62,573 nt of DNA from Gemmatimonadota bacterium (lineage in GTDB: Bacteria > Gemmatimonadota > Gemmatimonadetes > Gemmatimonadales > Gemmatimonadaceae), in the NCBI GenBank assembly GCA_028287285.1, contig JAQBPY010000418.1, positions 1-62,573 of the forward strand, given 5' to 3'. The translations under genes were made by a program, and so were the position numbers. Below are positions 9,426 through 17,018 of this stretch, piece by piece (positions within the stretch are counted from its first letter, which is position 1; every line of letters begins with the position of its first letter). The notes under the pieces were generated by a model that made no database searches, was not told the origin of the DNA, and was given only the letters and a program-made list of their open reading frames with translations.

Positions 9426-9968
9426 CTACCCGCCAGTCAGCATCCGGCGCCGTACCATCGCCAACCGCTTCTTGACAGACCCATCGAGGACCGTATCGCC
9501 AACATGCACGATTACGCCGCCCATGATGCTCGGATCTACCGTGAGATGCGGCACCACATCCTTGCCGAACATGCGCGACAACTGCTGTGCAATCACCGAC
9601 TTCTCTTCATCGGGCGTCTCACGCGCCACGGTCACACGCGCATGCATGCGGCCCTCGGCCGCATCCACAAGGTCGAGATACTGCTTCGCGATCTCGGGAA
9701 TCAGCATCTGGCGGCGGTGCATCACCAGCGACTGCAAGAAGCGCAGAAAGTTCCGCGGCATGCGCTCGGCAAACGCCGTCTGCAACACCTTGTTCTTGTC
9801 GGCCGCCGCAATGCGTGGCGACTCGAGGAACAGGCGCAGCTTCGGGTTCGCACCCATCGCATCCGCCACGTCCGTGATCATCGCGCCCCAGCCGCGCAGG
9901 TCATTGGCACGACCGGCCAGCGTGAGGAGCGTTTCCGCGTAGTTGGTCGCAATCGTTGAATCGCGCAT
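9426..9968 (-). CDS. atpH: F-type ATP synthase subunit delta
   Basis: This 180-aa protein matches the OSCP/delta family. It has an N-terminal six-helix domain (NYAETLLTLAGRANDLRGW, then KNKVLQTAF, then NFLRFLQSLVMHRRQMLIPEI) and the C-terminal strand motif IMGGVIVHVGDTVLDGSVKKRL. Delta joins the F1 head to the b-subunit stalk. It starts 3 nt after atpF and is the last ATP synthase gene here. The expected followers atpA, atpG, atpD and atpC are absent; a DUF885 peptidase gene comes next. Confidence 0.92.
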   Translation of the reverse strand: MRDSTIATNYAETLLTLAGRANDLRGWGAMITDVADAMGANPKLRLFLESPRIAAADKNKVLQTAFAERMPRNFLRFLQSLVMHRRQMLIPEIAKQYLDLVDAAEGRMHARVTVARETPDEEKSVIAQQLSRMFGKDVVPHLTVDPSIMGGVIVHVGDTVLDGSVKKRLAMVRRRMLTGG

Positions 9969-9971
9969 TGC

Positions 9972-10553
9972 CTAGCGGCTCGTTGCGACGGCGTTCGCTG
10001 TCACGCTCGCGAGGAAGCTCTCCACGAGCTGCCGGTTGCCCGCCTGATCGAGGTTCTTCTCGATGACCTTGCCGGCACCGGCGATCGCGAGATCCACCGC
10101 TTCGCGCCGCAGCTCCGAAATCGCCTTCGCCTTTTCCGTCTCGATTTCCTGGCGCGCACGAACGAGCTGCTGCGCCTGGTCGGCATGCGCCTTCTCGATC
10201 ATCTCCGCGGCGACGCGCTCTGCGGCCACGCGAGCATCGGCGATGAGCTTCTGCGCCTCGCCACGCGATGCGTCGAGCGCCGCGCGATGCTCGGCGAGCA
10301 GCTTGGCGGCTTCTTCACGATCCCGCCTGGCCGACTCGATGGCGTCTTCGAGCGCCTTCTCGCGCGCCTCGACAGCCGCCGTGATCGGCCCGAACGCGTA
10401 CTTCGACAGAATGAAGACGAGAATGGCAAAGATGAAGAGCGTCCAGACCATGAGGCCATAGCTGGGCTCCAACAGGCTCTTCTTCACTTCTTCCGCGCCG
10501 GCAGTGGTGGCAGCGATCGTGAGGAGAGCAACGGCGTTACGCAGAGTGCGCAT
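9972..10553 (-). CDS. atpF: F-type ATP synthase subunit b
   Basis: The 193-aa subunit b has one transmembrane helix (YGLMVWTLFIFAILVFILSKY) followed by a long charged helix of AEAREKALEDAIESARRDREEAAKLL type that forms the peripheral stalk. An extra N-terminal stretch, MRTLRNAVALLTIAATTAGAEE, precedes the usual start and looks like a cleavable signal peptide. That extension is unusual for subunit b and parallels the one on subunit a. The gene lies between atpE and atpH, in conserved order. Confidence 0.92.
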   Translation of the reverse strand: MRTLRNAVALLTIAATTAGAEEVKKSLLEPSYGLMVWTLFIFAILVFILSKYAFGPITAAVEAREKALEDAIESARRDREEAAKLLAEHRAALDASRGEAQKLIADARVAAERVAAEMIEKAHADQAQQLVRARQEIETEKAKAISELRREAVDLAIAGAGKVIEKNLDQAGNRQLVESFLASVTANAVATSR

Positions 10554-10613
10554 TGAAAACTCGAATGGGAGAGAGTAGCGGACCGCCGCCCGGGGACGGC
10601 GGCCGCTTGAAAA

Positions 10614-10895
10614 TCAGATCTTGCCAGCCATGGTGAAGCCGATGACGACCGCGAACAGCGCGGCGGCTTCGATGAGACCGGCGAAGATGATACCGGCGAT
10701 CTGGATGCGTGCGCCCATCTCGGGCTGACGCGCCATGCCTTCGACGGCCTGGCCGCCGATGCGGCCGATGCCGATACCGGCGCCGATGACGCCGAGTCCC
10801 GCGGAGAGACCAGCGCCGATGGCAATCAAACCCTTGGGGTTCGAGCCGGCCGCGTCCGTCGCAGCCTGGATGAGCGGAAGAATCGAGTGAACCAT
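10614..10895 (-). CDS. atpE: F-type ATP synthase subunit c
   Basis: The 93-aa proteolipid has two membrane helices linked by the polar loop GGQAVEGMARQPEMG. The ion-binding Glu lies in FAGLIEAAALFA in helix 2. The residue after that Glu is Ala rather than the Ser or Thr typical of sodium-binding rings, so proton coupling is more likely. GGAG is placed 7 nt before the ATG. A 175-nt gap separates it from atpB, the longest spacer in the cluster. Confidence 0.94.
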   Translation of the reverse strand: MVHSILPLIQAATDAAGSNPKGLIAIGAGLSAGLGVIGAGIGIGRIGGQAVEGMARQPEMGARIQIAGIIFAGLIEAAALFAVVIGFTMAGKI

Positions 10896-11070
10896 TGTGA
10901 TGCTCCAGGAAAAACTACGTGGAAATACTCAGCGCCCGCGGTTCAATAACCCGCCATCCGTCACCGAGACCCCGGGTCTCAACGGACTTTCCAGATCGGT
11001 CGATCTGGTACATACGCACGGCTGAGCGACTGCCGTGTGATCCAACTTTCTTGATGCAGGCGTGTGTTAC

Positions 11071-12054
11071 CTAATGATGCGCCCGAATCGTCCCGATGAA
11101 CACACTCGCCAGCAGCGCAAAGATGAACGCCTGCAGGAACGACACGAACAACTCCAGCACCATGATCGCCGTCGCCATGAGAAGCGGCGCCGGTACGATC
11201 CAGATATTCTTGAATGCGAAGATGAGGCTGATCATGCCAAGCACGACGATGTGCCCCGCCGTCATGTTCGCGAACAATCGAATGGCCAGCGCGAACGGCT
11301 TGGAGAACTTGCCGATGATCTCCACCGGGGTCATGAGCAGGAACATGAACTCCCGCACGCCAACCGGCAGCTCCTTGTTCCAGTAGAAGATGGTGTTCAG
11401 GTAGCCGATGCCATTCGCGCGAATACCGGCGATCTCCACCATGAAAAACGTGATGATCGCGAGCGTGCCCGTCACGGCGATGTTGCCCGTCGCCGTTGAG
11501 CCGTAGGGGATGAGCCCCAGCAGGTTCGCAAAGAGAATGAACCAGAACAGCGTGAGGATGAAGGGCACGTACCCTTCGCCGTGGTGGCCGAGGTTGGGCA
11601 GGGCCACTTCCTGGCGGATGTAGAGCACCATCGCCTCGATGCCGTTCGAGAAGCCCTTGGGGCGCCCGATCATCGACGTGTGCCGCCTGTGCGAGCGCGC
11701 CGCAAGAATCAGCGTGAGACACACCAGCGTGGACGCAAGCAGCAGCATGACCACGTGCCGCGTGGGCGACATGTCGAATGAAATGCCACCGACGACGATT
11801 GGCTCCCACCGCGGAAGCGGCACCTCATGCGGCACCCAGAAGCGCGGAAAGCTCGGCAGCTCGAGGCAATGTGAATCCGTGATGTGCGGCGAGACGATGT
11901 CATCCGGCGCATACTCCTCGCACGGACTCGCATGCTCGGCGGCGACGTTGGCGGATGGCTCCGCGCGGACGGGCTCCTGGGCGGCGGCTCGAGCGCTCGC
12001 GCCGAAGAGCGCGAGGACGAGGGCAGCGGACTTCAGCAGAGAACTGGTCTTCAT
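11071..12054 (-). CDS. atpB: F-type ATP synthase subunit a
   Basis: The 327-aa subunit a carries the essential Arg in PFALAIRLFANMTAGH and the usual helices (VPFILTLFWFILFANLLGLIP, LLMATAIMVLELFVSFLQAFIFALL). It is longer than the common form. It starts with MKTSSLLKSAALVLALFGASARAAAQ, a signal-peptide-like leader, followed by about 70 residues with two Cys (HASPCEEY, DSHCLEL) before the first core helix. The ATG overlaps the upstream membrane-protein gene by 4 nt. This exported N-terminal domain is a notable departure from the textbook subunit. Confidence 0.93.
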   Translation of the reverse strand: MKTSSLLKSAALVLALFGASARAAAQEPVRAEPSANVAAEHASPCEEYAPDDIVSPHITDSHCLELPSFPRFWVPHEVPLPRWEPIVVGGISFDMSPTRHVVMLLLASTLVCLTLILAARSHRRHTSMIGRPKGFSNGIEAMVLYIRQEVALPNLGHHGEGYVPFILTLFWFILFANLLGLIPYGSTATGNIAVTGTLAIITFFMVEIAGIRANGIGYLNTIFYWNKELPVGVREFMFLLMTPVEIIGKFSKPFALAIRLFANMTAGHIVVLGMISLIFAFKNIWIVPAPLLMATAIMVLELFVSFLQAFIFALLASVFIGTIRAHH

Positions 12055-12416
12055 AGAAATAGGAACGGCGCTTCGATCAGTTCAGTCAACGAGAAATATG
12101 TCGCAAGGCTCACCAGCGCCGCCGTCTGCGGCAGCCCGAGCGCTCGACTCACGAAACCAAAAACCACCAGCACTGCCAGACAGATCAGCGCGCCCACCCC
12201 CCAACCGGCAATGCCGTTGCCCCTGTCCGCCATCATGCGGGCGATGGCAAACGACACCAGCTGCGACACGAGCGCGATACCGGCACTGATCCAGACGGCC
12301 GGCCGCTCCACCGGCCCATACACCGCGGTGAGCACGCCACCCGCGAGCCCGATCACCACCACGCAGGACAGCGCATACAACGCGAGCCCGCGACCCATAC
12401 CCTTTGCCTCGGTCAT
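12051..12416 (-). CDS. Small membrane protein in the ATP synthase cluster (AtpI-like position)
   Basis: This 121-aa protein has four predicted membrane helices (LALYALSCVVVIGLAGGVL, AVWISAGIALVSQLVSFAIA, GIAGWGVGALICLAVLVVFGF, TAALVSLATYFSLTELIEAP). It sits exactly between the atpZ-like gene and atpB, overlapping both by 4 nt. In other bacteria this slot holds AtpI, which assists c-ring assembly. The sequence alone does not prove it is AtpI, so the assignment rests on position and topology. Confidence 0.7.
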   Translation of the reverse strand: MTEAKGMGRGLALYALSCVVVIGLAGGVLTAVYGPVERPAVWISAGIALVSQLVSFAIARMMADRGNGIAGWGVGALICLAVLVVFGFVSRALGLPQTAALVSLATYFSLTELIEAPFLFL

Positions 12417-12709
12417 GACGGCCCGCTCTTTCGAGCTGCCCGGGCCGCGTCATCCCGCCGAAGTACCGCCATGAGCTTCGTGTACATGTTCCAGAAGCTC
12501 AGCCCGCCGCCCACGAACAGCGCGGCAATGAGCAGCCATGGTGCCGTCGCGAACTTTCGGTCCAGCCACTGGCCAACGAACACCCAGACCACGACAGACA
12601 CGGCGAATTGAAGACCCAGCCCGGAATATTCGCCAAAGGGTGTGTCGCCGTTTCCCTGTGGATCAGCCGGCGGTCCGGCCTGAAATGGGTCCCGATCTGC
12701 CCCTGTCAT
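12413..12709 (-). CDS. AtpZ/AtpI family protein
   Basis: This 98-aa protein has two membrane helices, LGLQFAVSVVVWVFVGQWLD and PWLLIAALFVGGGLSFWNMY. The GQWLDRKFATAPW linker between them is the pattern of the AtpZ/AtpI family that precedes atpB. It is the first gene of the Fo operon and overlaps the next gene by 4 nt (ATGA). The 226-nt divergent spacer upstream probably contains the operon promoter. Confidence 0.82.
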   Translation of the reverse strand: MTGADRDPFQAGPPADPQGNGDTPFGEYSGLGLQFAVSVVVWVFVGQWLDRKFATAPWLLIAALFVGGGLSFWNMYTKLMAVLRRDDAARAARKSGPS

Positions 12710-12812
12710 CCGACGCGGAATCTAGCGCTTGTGAAATTTTTCGCAAGCAAACCACACCCCTGAACCGAAGGCACGCCGAAGCTCCGCCCAAGGGCTCGCA
12801 AGTCCATCGCAC

Positions 12813-12835
12813 AGCGTCACTTTGGTTGTGACGCT
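12813..12835. promoter_or_regulatory. Inverted repeat between the divergent atp operon and BsuPI gene
   Basis: A perfect 8-bp stem, AGCGTCAC/GTGACGCT, with a 7-nt TTTGGTT loop lies about 100 nt from each flanking start codon (12709 on the minus strand, 12936 on the plus strand). There is no U-run, so an operator or structured leader is more likely than a terminator. The function is inferred from position only. Confidence 0.4.
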
Positions 12836-12935
12836 TCATGTTGACTATTCGTCCGTATGTTGATAACCTTGCACCCTGCCGGAAGTGTGACCGTGCCCGC
12901 GGTCCCCAAACCGGCTCCCTGCCTCAAGCAACCGC

Positions 12936-13460
12936 ATGAATTCCCGACTTCTCATCACGCTCCTCTGCGCCGGCGCCGTTGCGCTCGCGTGTGGATCACT
13001 GTCGCGTAATGACGCGACCCTCGCGCAGAGCGCAGGCACCAGGCGGCATGAGAAGCTCGAGAAACCAGTCGCGACACGCAGCACCGCGTCGCCGTCACAA
13101 CCGCATGCGAAAACCACTGCAAGCATCGACGGAAACTTCGCGGTGAACATCGAGCCGCACGCACTGCGCTTCGCACTCAACGTCACGAACCAGAGCAAGA
13201 AGAACGTCGAGCTCGCGTTTCCCAACGGACAGGTGTACGACTTCGCGGTCCTCGATTCCGTGGGCAAGGAAGTGTATCGCTGGGGCCAGGGACGCATGTT
13301 CACGCAGAGCGTGCAGAACAAGCGCATCGACGGCGGCGACATCATGCGCTTCGACGAACGCGTCGAGACGACACTGCCCAGGGGCAAGTACCTCGCGGTC
13401 GCGACGCTGCGCAGCTCCAACTATCCGATGAAGCAGAGTTCGGAGTTCGTGCTGAAGTAG
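12936..13460 (+). CDS. Exported BsuPI-domain protein
   Basis: The 174-aa protein has an N-terminal export signal (MNSRLLITLLCAGAVALACGS) with a Cys that could be lipidated, although the lipobox is imperfect. A charged linker leads to a BsuPI domain: LRFALNVTNQSKKNVELAFPNGQVYDFAVLD, then VYRWGQGRMFTQ, then GKYLAV. BsuPI is the fold of the Bacillus intracellular proteinase inhibitor and is used more widely as an extracellular Ig-like module. The next gene carries a second copy of the same domain, so the pair probably arose by duplication. Confidence 0.75.
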   Translation: MNSRLLITLLCAGAVALACGSLSRNDATLAQSAGTRRHEKLEKPVATRSTASPSQPHAKTTASIDGNFAVNIEPHALRFALNVTNQSKKNVELAFPNGQVYDFAVLDSVGKEVYRWGQGRMFTQSVQNKRIDGGDIMRFDERVETTLPRGKYLAVATLRSSNYPMKQSSEFVLK

Positions 13461-13518
13461 TCGGCCAGTCGGTCAGTCGGCACGTGTGACCCGCCGCGAG
13501 GCAGGCAGGTTGAGCGAG

Positions 13519-14697
13519 ATGAACACACACTCCGCTCAACAGATCACCCTCATGCGACCCACACGATCATTCCTCCTCGCCGCTGCCGCAACGCTCGGTG
13601 CGGCGTGCCACGCTGACGACGCAGTCACCAACTCGAAGCTCATCCTCGACGAAGCCTCGGCGCAGGTGGCGGTCTTTGCGCGGCTCGCGGACTCCATCAC
13701 CGCCAGCAACGGTGACCCGGAGCTCGTCACCGCATTTCATGGCATCGCCTCCGCCATCTGGCAGAACGGGCGCGTCGCTCCAATCGGCATCACGATCGAC
13801 GGCGTTCCCACCAACTTCCTCGCAACGGTGCAGCAGACGGAGATCACCAACTCGCCCTGCGGCGCCGCGCCCGGCTGCCTGGCACTCGGCACCGTCACCA
13901 CGGTGCGTACCGTCATCGCGTGGCAGCGCGACAACCCGAAGCGCATCATCCAGATCACGTCGGCGAGCGACAAGGATACGGTGCAGACGCTGATCTATCC
14001 GAGCTTCGCGCCGCTCCATTATCCCACCGCGCTGTTCGTGTTCATGGACGGCACCGGCGGCACGTACTTCGGCACGAGCGGCACGCAGCAGGCCGTGATC
14101 ACAAAGAGCGATACGCCCTGCACACCCACCTTTCCCGATGTGGGGCTGCACGTCATCAATTACGTCGCACCCACGTGCACCAACGCGTCCTTCGACGTGG
14201 GCTTCTCGGTGAAAGCGGAGCCGTCGTCATTCCTGGCCGCAAGGAACAATGCCAGGGGAACGCACGCGCTCACTATGGCGGCGCAGGCCGTGCGCGGCGC
14301 ACGCCTTCAGCTTGCGCCCGGCGTGCTGCCGCATCCACCCGTTCCCGTGACACCCAGTGTCGGCCTTCCGGCGCTGCTCACCGCGACGGTGGACGGCGAC
14401 GTCTCGCTCGCACTGAACGTGACGAACACCGCGAGCACACCAGCCGCCGTGACGTTCAGCAGCGGTCAGCATTGCGAGTTCACGATCATCGATGCGGTGA
14501 CCGGCGCGACTGTATGGACATGGAGTGCCAACAAATCATTCACGCAGGCGCTGAGCACCGAGTCCATCGGCGCGCACACCACGGTGACGTACGCCGCCAC
14601 GTGGAAGCCCACGCAGAAAGGCTCGTTCATCGCCGTGGGCTCGCTCGTCAGCCAATCTCATCACGCCGATGCGAAGGTACTCTTTACGGTGAAGTGA
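13519..14697 (+). CDS. Exported protein with C-terminal BsuPI domain
   Basis: This protein of about 392 aa has a leader (MRPTRSFLLAAAATLGAACHADD) ending in a Cys that suggests a lipoprotein. A middle region of about 240 residues has no family I recognise, with paired Cys in NSPCGAAPGCLALG and SDTPCTPTFP...APTCTN. The C-terminal BsuPI module (LALNVTNTASTPAAVTFSSGQHCEFTIID, then VWTWSANKSFTQ, then GSFIAVGSL) is closely parallel to the preceding protein. The start is uncertain: ATG at 13519 (used) or ATG at 13552, which gives a shorter leader. A GTG at 13486 is less likely. Confidence 0.7.
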   Translation: MNTHSAQQITLMRPTRSFLLAAAATLGAACHADDAVTNSKLILDEASAQVAVFARLADSITASNGDPELVTAFHGIASAIWQNGRVAPIGITIDGVPTNFLATVQQTEITNSPCGAAPGCLALGTVTTVRTVIAWQRDNPKRIIQITSASDKDTVQTLIYPSFAPLHYPTALFVFMDGTGGTYFGTSGTQQAVITKSDTPCTPTFPDVGLHVINYVAPTCTNASFDVGFSVKAEPSSFLAARNNARGTHALTMAAQAVRGARLQLAPGVLPHPPVPVTPSVGLPALLTATVDGDVSLALNVTNTASTPAAVTFSSGQHCEFTIIDAVTGATVWTWSANKSFTQALSTESIGAHTTVTYAATWKPTQKGSFIAVGSLVSQSHHADAKVLFTVK

Positions 14698-14773
14698 TTT
14701 TTCCTGCGCTGTTCCTCTGCTCTTTTCGCTTTTCAAGCGGCCCGAGGCACGCCAGTTGCCATGCGTGAACACC

Positions 14774-15610
14774 ATGGCATCAATATGGAAAGGCGCCGTC
14801 TCATTCGGCCTCGTCAATATTCCCGTCGAGCTGCACTCCGCCGTCAAGGCCGCTGACCACATCGCGTTCCGGCAGCTCGACAGGAAAACACACAAGCCGA
14901 TCAAGCTCGATCGCGTGTCCACCAAGGGCGAAAGTGTCCCATGGAAAGACATCGTCAAAGGCTACGAGATCTCGAGGAACAAGTTCGTCATCATGGACGA
15001 CAAGGACTTCGATGCGGTGAAGATCAAGATGTCCCGCGTGCTAGAGATCACCGACTTCGTACCCGGCGAGTCCATCGACCCGCGTTTCTTCGACATGCCG
15101 TATTTCCTCGTTCCCCAGGAGGGCGGCGAGAAAGCGTACGCGCTGCTGCGCGATGCACTCGAGGAAACCGAGAAGGTGGGCATCGGCACATTTGCGCTGC
15201 GGCAGAAGCAGCACCTCGCCGCCATCAAGCCCACCGGCAATGCGCTCGTGCTCGAGATCATGCGCTTCGACAGTGAGCTCGTGGACCCCAGGTCGCTCAA
15301 GCTTCCAACCACGGCGAGCGTGAAGCTCAAGCCGCAGGAAAAGACGATGGCCAAGCAGCTCATCGCCGCCTTCGCCAGCGAGTTCGACGCCTCCAAGTAC
15401 AAGGACACGTATCAGGACGAGCTGATGCGGATCATCAAGGCCAAGTCGAAGGGCAAGGAGCTGCCCGTCGAGGAAGACGAGGAGGAAGAGGACGGCGGCG
15501 ACGTGCTCGATCTCGTGGCACGCCTCAAGGCATCGCTCGAGAAACCGTCAGCCGCGCGCAGGAAGCCCGCTGCGAAAAAGAAGACGGTGAAGAGGCGGAA
15601 GTCTGCATGA
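14774..15610 (+). CDS. ku: Non-homologous end joining protein Ku
   Basis: This 278-aa bacterial Ku begins MASIWKGAVSFGLVNIPVELHSAV. It contains the core beta-barrel region (HIAFRQLDRKTHKPI, then VPWKDIVKGYEI) and ends in a Lys/Arg-rich tail (RKPAAKKKTVKRRKS). Ku homodimers encircle DNA ends and recruit LigD; the basic tail is the part implicated in DNA and ligase contacts. The ATG at 14774 fits the conserved N-terminus; a TTG 18 nt upstream is ignored. No ligD or ligase gene lies in this window. Confidence 0.95.
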   Translation: MASIWKGAVSFGLVNIPVELHSAVKAADHIAFRQLDRKTHKPIKLDRVSTKGESVPWKDIVKGYEISRNKFVIMDDKDFDAVKIKMSRVLEITDFVPGESIDPRFFDMPYFLVPQEGGEKAYALLRDALEETEKVGIGTFALRQKQHLAAIKPTGNALVLEIMRFDSELVDPRSLKLPTTASVKLKPQEKTMAKQLIAAFASEFDASKYKDTYQDELMRIIKAKSKGKELPVEEDEEEEDGGDVLDLVARLKASLEKPSAARRKPAAKKKTVKRRKSA

Positions 15611-15939
15611 GGCTCCGTCGTCCTGAGCACGACAAGTCACTGCGCGACGCTCTTCCCCCGGATTCCGTCGACGATTGCACATAGGTCCGTGGCGAAGTTC
15701 GCACGAATCCATCAGGGCATGCCGGTGCGCCCCAGGAACGTCAGGGGGCGCGCAGACCGCGCCGAGCGCGTGCGGGAGCCACCGGAGCCGCGTCGGTAGT
15801 CGACAGGGCCGTTTCCGCGGCAATATCATGCCACAATGCATCGTTCCGGGCACTCCCCGCGTACTTTTGGGAGTGCCTGCGAGGCGGTAACGTTGTCATT
15901 GCAGCGAAGCGTTCACTCTGCCCCACCCAGCCCAACACC
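15611..15939. other. Intergenic region without a supported gene
   Basis: This is 329 nt between ku and the MoxR ATPase gene. The open frames in it are antisense or short and show no family similarity. It must hold the promoter for the downstream gene, but I could not pick out convincing -35 and -10 boxes. Confidence 0.5.
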
Positions 15940-16953
15940 GTGACGAGCTCTCTCAAAGCCAGCCCAACACAGGACGGAAATCGCGACCTCGAGCTTCTCG
16001 ACCGGCTCGCCAGCGCGCGCACCGCGCTGAACGAGCAGATCGGCCGGCGCATCATTGGCCAGCGCGAGGTCGTCGACAATCTCGTTGCGGCCATCCTTGC
16101 CGGTGGCCACGCACTGCTGGTGGGCGTGCCTGGCCTGGCCAAGACCCTGCTCGTGCAGACCGTCGCGCAGGCGCTGGACCTCGATTTCTCGCGCGTGCAG
16201 TTCACGCCGGACCTGATGCCCAGCGACATTACCGGCACCGAGCTGCTGGAGGAGGATCAGGCAACGGGGCGGCGGTTCTTCAAGTTCGTGAACGGCCCCA
16301 TCTTCGCGAACATCATTCTCGCGGACGAGATCAACCGCGCGCCGCCGAAAACGCAGGCCGCGCTGCTCCAGGCCATGCAGGAGCATGCGGTGACCGCGGC
16401 GGGCAAGACGCACAAGCTGCCGGAGCCGTTCTTTGTCCTGGCCACGCAGAATCCCATCGAGCAGGAGGGAACGTATCCCCTGCCCGAGGCGCAACTCGAC
16501 CGGTTCATGGTGCAGCTCACTGTCGGCTATCCGTCGCGCGAAGAGGAAGAGCGCATCGTTGCATCCACGACGTCCGACAGCACGCTGTCAGTGGAGCCGG
16601 TGCTGTCGGGGGCGCAGCTTGCGGAGCTGCAACATCTGGTTCGACGTCTGCCCGCCGCGCCGAGCATCGTGAGTTACGCGGTAAAGCTGGCGCGGAGCAC
16701 GCGGCCTGATTCGGCAGAGGCATCGCCGATGGTGAAAAAATATGTGAGCTGGGGAGCAGGACCAAGGGCATCGCAGTATCTCATCCTCGGGGCAAAGGCC
16801 CGGGCGGCGATGGACGGTCGTGCAATGCCCGATCTCGACGATGTCGCGGCGATGGCGATGCCGGTGCTCGGCCACCGTGTCGTGTTGAACTTTCAGGCCG
16901 ACGCCGAGGGAATCAATACGGCGGCAGTGGTGCAGAGCCTCGACAAACGCTGA
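15940..16953 (+). CDS. MoxR family AAA+ ATPase
   Basis: The 337-aa ATPase has Walker A GVPGLAKT, the MoxR block [16 protein letters not shown], Walker [25 protein letters not shown] and sensor-1 [26 protein letters not shown]. MoxR proteins act as chaperones or assembly factors and usually neighbour DUF58 and VWA-domain genes. Here the gene stands alone and ends at a terminator. The start is GTG at 15940 with no clear ribosome-binding site; no better in-frame start precedes the conserved region. Confidence 0.9.
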   Translation: MTSSLKASPTQDGNRDLELLDRLASARTALNEQIGRRIIGQREVVDNLVAAILAGGHALLVGVPGLAKTLLVQTVAQALDLDFSRVQFTPDLMPSDITGTELLEEDQATGRRFFKFVNGPIFANIILADEINRAPPKTQAALLQAMQEHAVTAAGKTHKLPEPFFVLATQNPIEQEGTYPLPEAQLDRFMVQLTVGYPSREEEERIVASTTSDSTLSVEPVLSGAQLAELQHLVRRLPAAPSIVSYAVKLARSTRPDSAEASPMVKKYVSWGAGPRASQYLILGAKARAAMDGRAMPDLDDVAAMAMPVLGHRVVLNFQADAEGINTAAVVQSLDKR

Positions 16954-16976
16954 CGTCGACGGATGCCATGTAGGAC

Positions 16977-17012
16977 GGAAAGGGCGCCCTGGTAATCCGG
17001 GGCGCCCTTTCC
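16977..17012. terminator. Bidirectional intrinsic terminator
   Basis: A perfect 12-bp stem, GGAAAGGGCGCC/GGCGCCCTTTCC, with a 12-nt loop lies between two convergent stops (16953 on plus, 17019 on minus). The A/T-rich outer stem gives a short U-tract on either strand. It probably serves both the MoxR gene and the two-component operon. Confidence 0.8.
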
Positions 17013-17018
17013 TTGTGC

